A stretch of 64,000 nt of DNA from Charina bottae (GCA_023362775.1 JALMGJ010000001.1:65358001-65422000), one strand, 5' to 3'; positions 38,101 to 46,475 are shown, counted from the stretch's first letter. The notes: generated by a model from the sequence alone, not told the origin. Translations and numbers: made by a program.

Positions 38101-41100
38101 GAATGTTGACACTGTGGTCAAGGTCAAAGCGGACAATGTTCATAGATGGCAACAATAGTCTAGTGTTCAAATGTTCAAAATGTGGACATTTAAAAAGGAA
38201 ACAGAAATTAGTACTATAATAATTGCAATAATGTAACAATCTTAATTCTGTATATGTGAAAGAATATGGATGAAAACCATTGTTTTAATTATCTTTAAAT
38301 TAATAATTTAAATTAAATATTTAAATATGTTAACAGCATATTTAAATTAATTTGTAAAACTCTGAGGACTGTTTTAATTTTTTTGCTGTTCCCTAGCTTT
38401 AATTTTCTTTTGAACAATAGGCAAGATTTATTTTTTTAAAATTTATAAAATTTATAAATTAATTACTCAATGTCAAGGATGAAGCAATTGTACAGATTAT
38501 GTAATGAGAAAGTAAGATCTGATAAGTTAAGTTGAAAGTCATGGCCATAATAAAGAAAGGGAAGTTCATTTAATCAGATCCTTGAAGCAAATGTTAAATC
38601 CTATTTAGCAGAAAAGAAACAATAAACATGTAATGTCTAAATACAAAAACATGCAGATAATTAAATTTTGTTTATAAAGGGCTTCACCGATTGACCAAAT
38701 TTGAAACATTAAATTACCAATCAGCTTTCTCTGTAATTCTTTGCTCTATGCAATGACTAATTAAATTCCACACTAATTGATGGTGCATAATGTTTTATGG
38801 TAAGCTTTTTCTTATGTGATTTTTTAATACATGAGCAACACAGATAAGTTGTGCATCTGCATAAGTACAATTTGGTTTTCTCTTTAATTGCCTCTCTTGG
38901 ATATGACAGACCGAAGTGTATCACAAAACATATTCCATAGAACTATTTTATCCACAAAAGCTTCCCTTGTGCCATCAACATTCATAGCATAGTGTTCTAT
39001 ATACTATTATAATATACAGTTGCAATCAAAATTATTCAACCCCCATTGCAAATCAGGTTTATTGTCAAAATTTACACTTTCAGCTGTTTGCAATGAACAA
39101 ATCAAACAAAAGCAATGGAAATAGCTCAACACAACGAATGCTTCAAGTGGTGTCCCCAAATTCAACTGAAAATGCAACTTATAATGACTTCTCCAGTCTC
39201 AAAATTATTCAACCCCTTCATGGCAAGCATCTTCAGTACTCAGTAGAGCACCCTTTTGCTGTTATGACCTGCTGCAAACGAGATGCATAGCCAGACACCA
39301 GCTTCTGGCAGCGTTCCTGAGGAATCTTAGCCCATTCCTCATGAGCAATGGCCTCCAGTTCAGTAATATTCTTGGGTTTGCGTGCTGCAACCGCCTTCTT
39401 CAAATCCCACCAGAGATTTTCCATGGAGTTCAAGTCAAGTGACTGTGATGGCCACCGTAGAATCTTCCAGGACTTCTTCTGCATCCAAGCCTTAGTGGAA
39501 TTTGAGGTATGCTTGGGATCATTGTCCTGTTGGAAGGTCCAATGACGCCCAAGCTTCAGCTTCCTTACAGACGGCATGACGTTTTCTCCTGGGATTTCCT
39601 GATACTTCAATGCAGAGCTTTCCAAACTGTGTGTCGCGACACAAAAGTGTGTCGCCGCACACAGCGTGGTGTGTCGCCACACCAACCGGAAGCGGCGGCG
39701 CGCACGTGCACGGCGGCCGCCATGCACGCGCGCGCCGCACGCCCCCCGCACGGCGGCTGCCATGCACGCGCGCGCCGCATGCCCCCGCGCCGCCGCTGTG
39801 CGCGCCACCGCATGCCCCCCGCGCCATCGCCGTGCGTGTGTGTGTCGCCGCCGGCTGTATCGCCAGCGGCGGCACTTTGGAAAGCCCTGCTTCAATGAAT
39901 CCATCTTGCCTTCCACATGCTGCAGGTTTCCAGTGCCAGAGGATGCAAAGCAGCCCCAGAGCATCACCGAGCAACCACCATGCTTAACTGTAGGCAGAGT
40001 GTACTTTTCAGCGTATGCTTCATTCTTCTTCCTCCAGACATACCGTTGATCCATTGGGCCGAAAAGTTCCAGTTTTGTTTTGTCGCTCCACAGAACAGAA
40101 TCCCAAAACTTCTGTGGCTTATTTATATGATTGTGAGCATATTGGAGCCAACTTTTCTTGTGCTTTTGGGTCAGTAGTGTTGGAGTTCTGGCATGGGAAC
40201 CTGTGTTTAGTACGCACCTTACTGTGCTCACTGAAACGTCAGTCCCTGTTGCCACCAAGTCTTGCTGCTGGTCTTTTGCAGTCACTCGAGGGTTTCTCTC
40301 AACCTACCTTCTCACAAATCTGGTTGCAGCCATTGACAGCTTCCTTTTTCTGCCCCGTCCAGGTAGTGTAACCACTGTTCCTTTAACTTTGAACTTGCAA
40401 ACTATGCTTCCAACGGTGTCTCTAGGCACACTGAGTGCCTTCACTATATTTTTGTATCCTGTTCCTTGTTTGTGAAGGGCGATGATCTCTTCTCTTACCT
40501 TTTTGGACCATTCTTTTGACGTAGCCATATTTCTAACATGCAGTCAAACGTGACACTCAACAAACCCCTAGGCAGTTCTGGTATTTCATGTGTTCCAGCT
40601 CAAGCACACCTGGTGCAACTAATGAAGCCCTTGATTAGTTGCATCAGGTGTGCTTGAGACAACACCTGTTTTGCATACTGTATGTGTTGTGACAGATTCT
40701 TTTCAGGGGGTTGAATAATTTTGAGACTGGAGAAGTCATTATAAGTTACATTTTCAGTTGAATTTGGGGACACCACTTGAAGCATTCGTTGTGTTGAGCT
40801 ATTTCAATTGCTTTTGTTTGATTTGTTCATTGCAAACAGCTGAAAGTCTGTAAATTTTGACAATAAATCTGATTTGCAATGGGGGTTGAATAATTTTGAT
40901 TGCAACTCGTGTGTGTGTGTATGTGTGTGTGTGTGTGTATTTTTCTCTCTCTTCGATTATTAGCCTAGTGTAAATATCTGCAACCAATTTATTCTGAGCC
41001 AAGTTGCTAAAGATGTTTGCTCTTTACCAGAATAAGCACATATCAACAGGGGATGGTTTAGATCAGGGGTCCCCAACCTGTGGGCTGTGGCCTGTTAGGA

Positions 41101-44100
41101 ACTGGGCCACAGGGCTCCCGCCCGCAAACCCCGCCCCCTTCTGCGCAATTGGCTCTTGCCCACAAACCCCACCCCCTGGTGCTTGTGATTGGCTCCCGCC
41201 CGCAAACCCCGACCCCTGGTCCACGGAAATCCTGGAAACCTTGCCCCCCCTGGTCCACGAAAAAATAGTCTTTTGAAACCAGTCCCTGGCGCCAAAAAGG
41301 TTGGGGACCCCTGGTTTAGATCATGGTCTTCTAGCAATGAGTTATGAAGAGACAGAGGAAATGTGTTCTTGCCAGCTAAAGAAATTGCAATTGCCATATC
41401 ACTTCTAAGTAGCATCCTGTATTTCAAGTAGGCATCCTGTACTTGAAAGAGAAGCAGGAAAAAAAACCATCCACAGGCAAAACTATAATTTGGCTAATAT
41501 GAAAAGGACAACACCATCTCAGGGGGGAAAAGTCCTGGCTGGGTGTCAAGAAAACTTTTTAATACTTTTTTTTTTAGAGAAAGCACATCTCAACAAGGGA
41601 TCACCACTAAGGAATATGCCTTTGAATTGGGGAAACTTGTGACATCACCTTGTGAAAAACTGCTGAGTTCAACTAGGAGGAAAGACAAAATAGCTTTCTG
41701 TAGAAACACTGCATACACCAAACCCTTGTGTTATCAATTCTAAGGGAAAAATAATGTAAAATCTGAGAAATGTACAGTTATAAATTAAAAATAAGAGTTT
41801 TGCTTGATCACAATTCCTGTCGCCCAAACACAAATCCTATTTATAGCATCTTGGGACTGGCCACGTTGCTACTGAATTTCAGGACAGTGTGATTTCTCCC
41901 ACCCACCCCAAAATAAGCATGGGAATGGGAACAGGAGGCCTCTAGAAAGCAAACCACTCCTCTCAAACAGCCTAAAATGTACTATTTCAATTTTGCTGTT
42001 GAAATCTGGTAGTACAATTTGGGGCAATTTTGCTATAATGGGAAGGGTTTTAAGTCTGAGAAATGAACAAGATGCCTCCCAGTTCCACTTTCAAAAAACC
42101 ATCAAAGCAAACAAAACTATAACATGGCTGAAATAATTGGACCACTATTTCCAGTGATACCACAGCATCATCAGAAGGCCTCTTGTAGTTCCACAGATGG
42201 TCAGGGTTTTGGCCCCTGGCTCCTCAAAGTTTGCCCACACCTGCCAATGATACAGTTCCTACAGTTGAAGGAAATGGCAGGAGGCATAGCATCTAAGTCA
42301 GTGCTTTTCAAAGTGGCGCCATTGGCGACACACCAACGGCGGCAGCGTGGAGGTCTGCATGCACAGTGGTGGCGTGGGGGGGGCGCGGCGGCGGCGTGCG
42401 CGGTGGTGGCCTTGCTAAAACGCGGAAGCGCTGATGGTGCGCCGCTACCGTCATCACTGCCGCCGCCGCGCCCCCCCACCGCGCAACACACTAAAGTGTC
42501 GCAACACAGTTTGGAAAGCTATGATCTAAGTAGAAAGGGGAGGAAGAATGATAACAACTAAGATGACTGGTGATAAATGGAATTTCCCTCCTGAATCTAA
42601 AATCACCTGTGATCTTTAGATGGATTCTGTGAAAGCTTGCCAGATAGGCTTTGACCTAGAATACTTAAGTGATTAGATATAGAACAAACCCAACTCATAT
42701 CACTGAGGGTTAAGTTTTATATTTTTAACAACTAAGTAAGGTCCCATCATTGTATCAGCCCCCCCCCCCAGACTGATGTAACTGCCACCAAAATTATTGC
42801 TATTTTGCAAATCAGCAGTCTAAAGGATTCTATAATATGGTTGATATTTGTACAGATGGAGGCCATTATTTTGGATTTTTAGAAGACATTTATAATTAAT
42901 CACAAATATACCTTTGTTCAGGAGAAACTGATGGAAGTCTGCCATCGGGTAACTGGATCTGTTGTTAAAAAAAGACAGGAAAAATATAGGCAATCCACTT
43001 AGTTGTATAATTATAGTCTACACCAGCTTTCCCAGTCTGGACACCTTTCAAATGTGTAGACTTCAACTCCCAGAATTCCCCAGACAATATGGCTATTGCT
43101 GAGAATTGTGGGGGTTGGAATCTACATATCTGGGCCTTGTGTCAAGGTTGGAGTATATTGGTCTACATATACACACATATATGCATATATAATTTTGTGC
43201 TTTCAAGTCACTCTTGACTCCTGGTAACTCCCTGAAAAAAATTATGCAATTTTCTTGACAATATTTTTGGAAATGGCAGGAGAGATTGCCTTCAGAAATC
43301 GCTTGGGTTCCCCCACCCCCCGTAGAGTGAAGACATTGGAGAGGAAGGGATTATAAGAGAGTAAGCAGGCACACAATGGGGAATACACCGGGCTGTTTGC
43401 ATAGCACACTTGTGGCTCTCCATTGCTTTTGATCTGCATTCCCCATTGTGTGTCTGCCTACTCTCTTGTAATCCCTTCCTCTCCAATGAATGTAAATACA
43501 AACATTAATTCCATTCTTGCTAATTATCCCAGCTCCTGGGTGAGCATTCCAAAGGATAGGGGAGTGGTTAAGAGGCAAACAAAAGCGGAAGGTGTGAAAC
43601 TGAGCAGCCTCGTCAGTTCCAAGCCAGCTATCCCAGCCCCAGGGGAGAGCATTCCAAAGGGTGGGAGAGTGGGGAAAAGGAAAGCACAGTTGCGACTTGA
43701 TTTCCCACTTAGCGATCACTTTGCTTAACAACAGAGCTGCCGATCCCAATTGTGATTGCTAAATGAGGACTACCTGTATTATGGTAAAATTCTGGAATAG
43801 TATGGCAGGTTGTATCATTATGAACTGCAGATAACAACACAATTTCAAAATATTCTCCCATGTGGAAAATTTTCAGCAGGTAGCAAATCAGGCAGAAAAG
43901 GCTTAGCCTATTTGCAGATAACTTTTTTATGCAGAACATTACTGAAAAATCCATCATTCTCCTTCACTTGGAGGTATAATCTTTACCAATCTGGTGCCAC
44001 TCTAGATATGCTAGTCTTTTCATCTACCACCCTGGGAAATGACAGGAGAAAAGGAAGTCTAAAACAGGGGTGTTCAAACTTTTCAGGCTACAGAACCTGT

Positions 44101-46475
44101 TGGTTAAAATAAGTATATATATATTGGAATCCTTGATCAAGAGGCAAAGCTCTAGTGATAGGAAAATGGTTACAGTCAAGCGAATGGGGTGTTTTTTTTT
44201 TGTTTTGTTTTTGTCCTTAGCTGTTTCTCGTGGAACCCCATCAAAACAGAGTTTGAAAAACCCTGGTCTAAAACACTGAGAAGGCACGAGGTTGGGGAAG
44301 GCAGCAAAGCCTATTCTAACCTTTCATTCTGCTATCCTGCATAGTTCAGATCTAAACAGGATGCAATATATAACTCTTTATGAGGTGAAACAAAACTAGC
44401 CACCTGCTCCAGACATTGTGTTTGTGAGCCAAACGGATGGTCAGGCATTCTCCGACAGACCCCACGGGAGTTATGCCTCTAAGAATGCCCAATGCAAGGA
44501 GCCACTCCAAAATTTCCAATGGGATCTCTAAATTTATACAGACTCCCACCAGCAAACACCCTCCAACCATCATATCTAGAAGCATCTTACCTAGTTTCAC
44601 TGGCTCATCATAGATGGACAGCTGGAATAAATGCTGAATATTACCGATTCACAAAACGGCTCTGCCAATAGAAGCAGCTATTTGTCTCCATGGTTTCAAA
44701 GAACCCAATTTCAATGCTATAAAAGGCTTCTTCTATTTCACTACTGTCAGCGATAGAATGCAAAGACTGAAACCCTAGGGCTGAATGCACCCACCCCAAA
44801 GCCTTAGCTATGGCTCTTCCAAAACTTGTTATTGAGTTATCATTTTTAATGCAACAGAAGGGAAATTATTAATTTTTTTCAAACATATTCATTAAGTTTA
44901 ATTTTAGTGGAAGTGAAATTGAGTTTAGCTTTTGTCCTGGCTCCGCTTTTCTGGGGTGTCGTCCCCGCATACTATTCAAATCCAAGTGTGAATTTCACAG
45001 AAAGTTGTGCATGTCCGCTCTATACTAATGAGTACGACGATATTGCTTTTTTCGAAACTTAGCTATCAGAAAGCAAGATGTAAGGTTTTACATACCTGTG
45101 GCCACACTGCACTGGGAGACAACTGCTGATGTCTTTTGCTGCTCATCTGAACACTTGTTGGAGGTCGAAGAGATTGTTGAGAGATTGTGCTGTCAACAGA
45201 ATTCAGGCCCTCTTGTGCTGGATCTTCAGTCCCCTCTGCCATAGGGAGTCCAAGGTGCTCATCCATCAATGTCTGAGTGTTACCATCACTCTGGTAATGA
45301 TCTGGCTGACTGGCATCTCCTGGGGGCTGTTGCTGCTGCAGAACACTTTGTGGATACAAATGTTTGAATGACTGCTGCTGATCTTGATAGAAATATGGAG
45401 GGACTGCTCCCAGCTGTATAAGCTGCACGGAATTACCTCGATCTTGGGAGTACTGCTGAGGTTCATGCAGAGGCTTCTGGTTAGTATCCCTGTGATAGGG
45501 AGGAAGTTGTGTTTGCATCTGCTGCTGCTGCTGCTGTTGTTGTAACTGTTGCATCATAGGCTGTATTGGATAATACTGAGCTGTTTGCATGGGGCACTGC
45601 CTCTGTTGCTGCTGCTGTGGCTGCATCTCATGTACCAAGAGCCTGTGCTGTCCTTGATGGGGTTGCTGCTGCAGATAGTATTGATCTTGCTGTAGCTGCT
45701 GTGGCAGCAAATGTTGAGAATGCATTTGCTGCAGGTGGGCCTGTCCCTGGTGCATTGCAGAGTGCATTGGGATGTGGGCAACATGTTGCTGGTTGTCATA
45801 ATAAAGAGAAGACTGGTGCTGCATTAACTGCATCTGCTGCTTCTGCTGTGCACTTCCAAATCCGGGATGGACTTGCTGTGGCATCTGCTGGTATCTCTGC
45901 ACAAGTTGTTGCTCCACAGCAGGTTTCTGAGACAGCAGTTGTCGAAGTGCACTATCGCCAGCGTTCTCCATCACTGGAGGCTGAGACTGAATGAGCTGAG
46001 AAACATTATTCACTTGGATTCTTAAGTTTTGGCTAGCAAACACCTGGGCAAAAGAGTCTAATTTATGCAAAACTCCACTAGTAATTTTTTGTGATCTGAT
46101 GTCATTGCTTTGGGAACAGAGATGCTCAAAGCCATCAACTGGTTCGCTCTGACCCATTGGGCTCCACATGACATGCTGACTGTTTCTTATTGGGAGGTGG
46201 TTTCCAGACCCCAAATGGGCCCAGTCTGCTTGCCTAGGAGAATCCATTAGCCCAAGGCTTTTGGGCCCAACATTCAAAGATATGTTTTCCCTGGCATCAT
46301 GAGGGAATGAGGGAGAGAGGGGAGAATCTGGAGAAGTATGCATGGCTGAGGTTCCATAGCTGTGGTTTGCAGATGCCAGGGGATTCAAGTGTTGCTGCTG
46401 CTGCTGCTGCTGGTAGTATACATTTTCACTATTGTTAACAATATGGTTTGTTTTATATGTCTGCTGATCCCCCAT
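17872..46475 (-). CDS. TRERF1: Transcriptional regulating factor 1 (TReP-132), whole gene, 14 coding exons
   Basis: Nuclear transcription co-regulator. The family is known for CYP11A1 control with SF-1 and CBP/p300, and belongs with MIDEAS to HDAC1/2-binding ELM2-SANT proteins. Exons in transcript order: 45096-46475, 42912-42958, 36910-37063, 35926-36117, 32856-33225, 30136-30202, 28687-28826, 25752-25855, 25156-25231, 24916-25004, 24200-24313, 22876-23076, 19457-19665, 17872-18196. All are GT-AG, phases agree, total 3468 nt, 1155 residues; human is about 1200. Domains: Gln-rich N-terminus (to about 420), zinc finger 1 (494-516), Pro-rich region (about 610-710), ELM2 (about 739-830), SANT (845-893), acidic stretch (about 914-940), zinc fingers 2 (969-993) and 3 (1041-1063). 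The start at 46473-46475 ([11 protein letters not shown]) is the first in-frame ATG; an in-frame TGA lies at 46518-46520. Confidence 0.95.
19262..19345 (-). mobile_element. Penelope-like element end fragment
   Basis: GTCCTTGGTGCTCTCTGAGC then TGCCAGGCTAGGCAACATCT match the start of the element at 63482, in the same orientation. About 80 bases. Confidence 0.55.
19457..19665 (-). CDS. TRERF1: TRERF1 coding exon 13, rest of zinc finger 2 and start of finger 3
   Basis: 209 nt, residues 979-1047 plus two bases. [17 protein letters not shown] completes finger 2 and FPCKECG opens finger 3. Donor GTAAGT. Confidence 0.95.
19935..21618 (+). mobile_element. L1 LINE, 5'-truncated, 3' end of ORF2
   Basis: Plus-strand C-terminal part of an L1 ORF2 protein. 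[12 protein letters not shown] near 19960 and a zinc-knuckle-like [18 protein letters not shown] near 20720-20770 are typical. A frame break near 20395-20540 splits it into two parts. The 3' UTR is purine-rich (about 21240-21380) with a C run near 21431, ending in a short A-rich tail. It lies in the TRERF1 intron between exons 12 and 13. Confidence 0.85.
22275..22456. repeat. Inverted pentanucleotide microsatellite, (ATAAT)n facing (ATTAT)n
   Basis: About 95 bases of ATAAT units switch near 22370 to about 70 bases of the complementary ATTAT units, ending in TA repeats. The two arms are mutually complementary, so the whole can fold into one long AT hairpin. Confidence 0.9.
22500..22600 (+). 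mobile_element. LINE 3' end (L2/CR1-like)
   Basis: GTAAACCGCCCAGAGTCCCC followed by an AATAAATAAATAA tail, the common 3' end of squamate L2-like LINEs. Confidence 0.65.
22876..23076 (-). CDS. TRERF1: TRERF1 coding exon 12, acidic stretch and half of zinc finger 2
   Basis: 67 codons, residues 912-978. An acidic run is followed by [10 protein letters not shown], the two Cys of zinc finger 2. The donor GTAGGT splits the finger between its Cys and His pairs. Confidence 0.94.
23371..23604. mobile_element. hAT MITE, CAGGGGTCCCCAACC family, copy 1
   Basis: 234 bases with inverted ends CAGGGGTCCCCAACC and GGTTGGGTACCCCTG, flanked by CCTTACAG at 23363-23370 and 23605-23612. Inside are tandem units of about 38 bases around GATTGGCTCCCGCCTGCAAA. 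Confidence 0.93.
23605..24199. other. TRERF1 intron, nothing recognised
   Basis: Intronic DNA between coding exons 11 and 12 downstream of the MITE. An open frame at 23638-24033 has no family resemblance and is probably chance. Confidence 0.4.
24200..24313 (-). CDS. TRERF1: TRERF1 coding exon 11, SANT end
   Basis: 38 codons, residues 874-911. [18 protein letters not shown] is the third SANT helix, followed by a basic GRRHRTRH patch. Donor GTAAGC. Confidence 0.95.
24916..25004 (-). CDS. TRERF1: TRERF1 coding exon 10, SANT start
   Basis: 89 nt, residues 844-873. [16 protein letters not shown] and KDFIFVQKM form the first two SANT helices. Acceptor CTTCAG, donor GTGAGA. Confidence 0.95.
25156..25231 (-). 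CDS. TRERF1: TRERF1 coding exon 9
   Basis: 76 nt, residues 819-843 plus one base. [11 protein letters not shown] ends the ELM2 region; [10 protein letters not shown] leads to the SANT domain. Acceptor ATTGCAG, donor GTAAGT. Confidence 0.93.
25752..25855 (-). CDS. TRERF1: TRERF1 coding exon 8, ELM2 second half
   Basis: 104 nt, completing residue 784 and encoding 785-818. [27 protein letters not shown]. Acceptor TTCTTAAAG, donor GTAAGT. Confidence 0.93.
26385..26515 (-). mobile_element. LINE 3' end, inverted
   Basis: TTTATTTTATTTATTTG tail followed by a degraded inverse of the L2-like 3' end. Old and short. Confidence 0.45.
26715..27085 (+). mobile_element. CR1 LINE 3' region
   Basis: TTTAGCCTGGAAAACAGAAG, CATCTGTCAGGGATGTTATG and CATTCTATGATTTTAAGAT follow the order of the CR1 3' end. 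A second copy is at 53040-53410. Confidence 0.7.
27428..27765 (+). mobile_element. tRNA-derived SINE with 12-bp duplication
   Basis: 338 bases. The head reads GTGGTGGCTCAGCGGGTAAG with a B-box-like GGTTCGAATCC, then TGCAAGTAGATTAATAGGTA and an end in ACCTTTACCTTTAC. It is flanked by TATGGTTAACTT at 27416-27427 and 27766-27777. Confidence 0.88.
28687..28826 (-). CDS. TRERF1: TRERF1 coding exon 7, ELM2 first half
   Basis: 140 nt, residues 738-783 with split end codons. [14 protein letters not shown] and [13 protein letters not shown] mark the ELM2 domain. The first full codon is Cys where human has Arg. Acceptor TTTGAG, donor GTACTA. Confidence 0.93.
28940..29030 (+). mobile_element. LINE 3' end (L2/CR1-like)
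   Basis: CGCTGCCCAGAGTCACTACG then GGGCGGCCATATAAATTTG and an ATAAAATAAATA tail. Confidence 0.6.
29129..29186. repeat. (GATA)n microsatellite
   Basis: About 14 uninterrupted TAGA/GATA units in a TRERF1 intron. Confidence 0.95.
29187..30135. other. TRERF1 intron between exons 6 and 7, nothing recognised
   Basis: AT-rich intronic sequence without a recognised repeat or frame. Confidence 0.4.
30136..30202 (-). CDS. TRERF1: TRERF1 coding exon 6
   Basis: 67 nt, residues 715-737 (both end codons split). Contains [20 protein letters not shown]. Acceptor TTTTCAG, donor GTAAGA. Confidence 0.92.
30330..30780 (+). mobile_element. tRNA-derived SINE with triplicated body
   Basis: One SINE in which the segment from GAGAGTTCTAGTCCC to AGCCAATAGCAAACCA is present three times in tandem (about 105-115 bases each, starting near 30365, 30470 and 30575). 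It ends in GGCGGGATAAAAATT and an AAAC-rich tail. The SINE at 47630 shows two such units. Confidence 0.85.
31806..32301. mobile_element. Composite foldback DNA element, TA-flanked, CCGTATTTTCCGG ends
   Basis: Two small inverted-repeat units (31806-31902 and 32197-32301), each bounded by TA and built of CCGTATTTTCCGGCGTATAA and GTATAAGACGAC motifs, flank a GC-rich segment (31903-32196). The ends of that segment (about 31905-31982 and 32112-32194) are complementary. The outermost ends are inverted repeats next to TA at 31804-31805 and 32302-32303. Probably non-autonomous Tc1/mariner-like. Confidence 0.75.
32399..32612. mobile_element. MITE with CAGGTAGTC ends, TA-flanked
   Basis: 214 bases from CAGGTAGTCTTGTTTAGCG to CTAAACAAGGACTACCTG, next to TA on both sides (32397-32398, 32613-32614). 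A related right end is at 43684-43776. Confidence 0.75.
32856..33225 (-). CDS. TRERF1: TRERF1 coding exon 5, proline-rich
   Basis: 370 nt, residues 592-714 plus one base. Conserved [42 protein letters not shown] and [11 protein letters not shown]. Acceptor TATTCAG, donor GTAAGT. Confidence 0.95.
33226..34486. other. TRERF1 intron with possible L2-like remnant
   Basis: Intronic. 33460-33640 loosely resembles the 3' part of an L2-like LINE; otherwise only AT-rich sequence with a short (AAAT) run near 33890. Confidence 0.35.
34487..34621. mobile_element. Foldback MITE, CAGTGTTTCTCAA family
   Basis: 135-base near-perfect palindrome centred near 34554. Flanks ATTTAGGA (34479-34486) and CTTTAGGA (34622-34629) match at 7 of 8 bases, as expected for an 8-base hAT duplication. 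Confidence 0.9.
34622..35925. other. TRERF1 intron between exons 4 and 5, nothing recognised
   Basis: No frames with family resemblance and no repeat recognised apart from the MITE upstream. Confidence 0.4.
35926..36117 (-). CDS. TRERF1: TRERF1 coding exon 4
   Basis: 64 codons, residues 528-591, phase 0 both sides. Conserved [10 protein letters not shown] and SDDEMPVL segments. Donor GTGAGG. Confidence 0.93.
36425..36570. mobile_element. Foldback element with CGAAACGTTT arms
   Basis: Complementary arms of about 58 bases (GTAGCTTGAATCATGTCAAC at the left, its inverse at the right) enclose a loop with AAGAAGACTGAAGAAGC. The GCGAAACGTTTC motif is common at ends of Penelope-like elements, so it may derive from one. 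Confidence 0.7.
36910..37063 (-). CDS. TRERF1: TRERF1 exon with zinc finger 1
   Basis: 154 nt, residues 476-527. C2H2 finger at 494-516 with [10 protein letters not shown] and LNGHMRSH. Acceptor TTGTAACAG, donor GTATCA. Confidence 0.95.
37064..39016. other. TRERF1 intron, AT-rich, nothing recognised
   Basis: Very AT-rich DNA (especially 38270-38480). No recognised element. Confidence 0.4.
39233..40528 (-). pseudogene. Tc1 transposase, frameshifted and interrupted
   Basis: The N-terminal part (from 40528, [20 protein letters not shown]) shifts frame near 40290. The rest, from about 40285, has [21 protein letters not shown] and [11 protein letters not shown], which hold the catalytic Asp, Asp and Glu. 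A 277-base MITE plus 8-base duplication interrupts it between the first and second catalytic blocks; by chance the MITE has no stop in this frame. It is not functional as it stands. Confidence 0.9.
39613..39889. mobile_element. hAT MITE, CAGGGCTTTCCAAA family, copy 2, in a Tc1 element
   Basis: 277 bases between CTTCAATG at 39605-39612 and 39890-39897. Inverted ends around GCTTTCCAAACTGTGTGTCG and CACTTTGGAAAGCCCTG. The centre is nearly pure GC. Confidence 0.95.
40909..40942. repeat. (GT)n microsatellite
   Basis: GT dinucleotide run directly at the right end of the Tc1 element, interrupted once by AT. Confidence 0.9.
41064..41313. mobile_element. hAT MITE, CAGGGGTCCCCAACC family, copy 2
   Basis: 250 bases from CAGGGGTCCCCAACCTG to GGTTGGGGACCCCTG with GTTTAGAT at 41056-41063 and 41314-41321. 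It contains the same GATTGGCTCCCGCC tandem units as the copy at 23371. Confidence 0.95.
42299..42523. mobile_element. hAT MITE, CAGGGCTTTCCAAA family, copy 3
   Basis: 225 bases with ATCTAAGT at 42291-42298 and 42524-42531. Ends CAGTGCTTTTCAAAG and TTTGGAAAGCTATG. The GC-rich centre has inverted AACGCGGAAGCGC-like arms. Confidence 0.93.
42912..42958 (-). CDS. TRERF1: TRERF1 47-base micro-exon
   Basis: 15 codons plus two bases, residues 461-475 and part of 476. It encodes [15 protein letters not shown], parallel to the MHLPDGR segment of the human protein. Acceptor AACAACAG, donor GTATAT. It is needed to make the phases of its neighbours agree. Confidence 0.9.
43335..43487. repeat. Foldback with 50-base arms
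   Basis: 43335-43384 and 43438-43487 are inverted copies (ATTGGAGAGGAAGGGATTAT / ATAATCCC-type) separated by 53 bases. It may be an internal part of the repeat ending at 43776. Confidence 0.75.
43684..43776. mobile_element. Right end of CAGGTAGTC-type MITE
   Basis: CACTTAGCGATCACTTTGCT ... GAGGACTACCTG matches the right half of the element at 32399, followed by TA. The left end was not found. Confidence 0.6.
44065..44265. mobile_element. hAT-like MITE, CAGGGGTGTTCAAACT ends
   Basis: 201 bases, ends CAGGGGTGTTCAAACTTTT and AGTTTGAAAAACCCTG, with GTCTAAAA at 44057-44064 and 44266-44273. The interior is not recognised. Confidence 0.85.
44274..45095. other. TRERF1 intron 1 (coding), nothing recognised
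   Basis: No frames with family resemblance. The stretch directly after the exon 1 donor has no recognised repeats. Confidence 0.4.
45096..46475 (-). CDS. TRERF1: TRERF1 first coding exon, glutamine-rich
   Basis: 460 codons, residues 1-460, phase 0 end at CAG before GTATGT. Conserved patches include [30 protein letters not shown] and HQQLSPSA. Gln runs at residues 22-28 and 312-319 are encoded largely by CAG triplets. The exon probably extends into 5' UTR; an acceptor near 46535 is possible but unproven. Confidence 0.95.

Larger units (their letters stand above)
39017..40908 (-). mobile_element. Second Tc1 family element, degenerate, carrying a nested hAT MITE
   Basis: Minus-oriented Tc1 element with inverted ends (CAGTTGCAATCAAAATTATT at 39017, its inverse to about 40908). 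TA precedes the left end; the right TA is lost against a (GT)n run. The family differs from the 5-8 kb pair. A hAT MITE (39613-39889) sits inside its transposase. Confidence 0.9.

Noticed and set aside
39509..40049. Several overlapping His/Arg/Ala-rich frames
   Set aside because: They come from the GC-rich centre of a hAT MITE inside a Tc1 element.
45566..45994. 142-codon frame on the plus strand, Ala/Val-rich
   Set aside because: Antisense to the CAG-rich TRERF1 exon, where CTG/GCTG repeats suppress stops.
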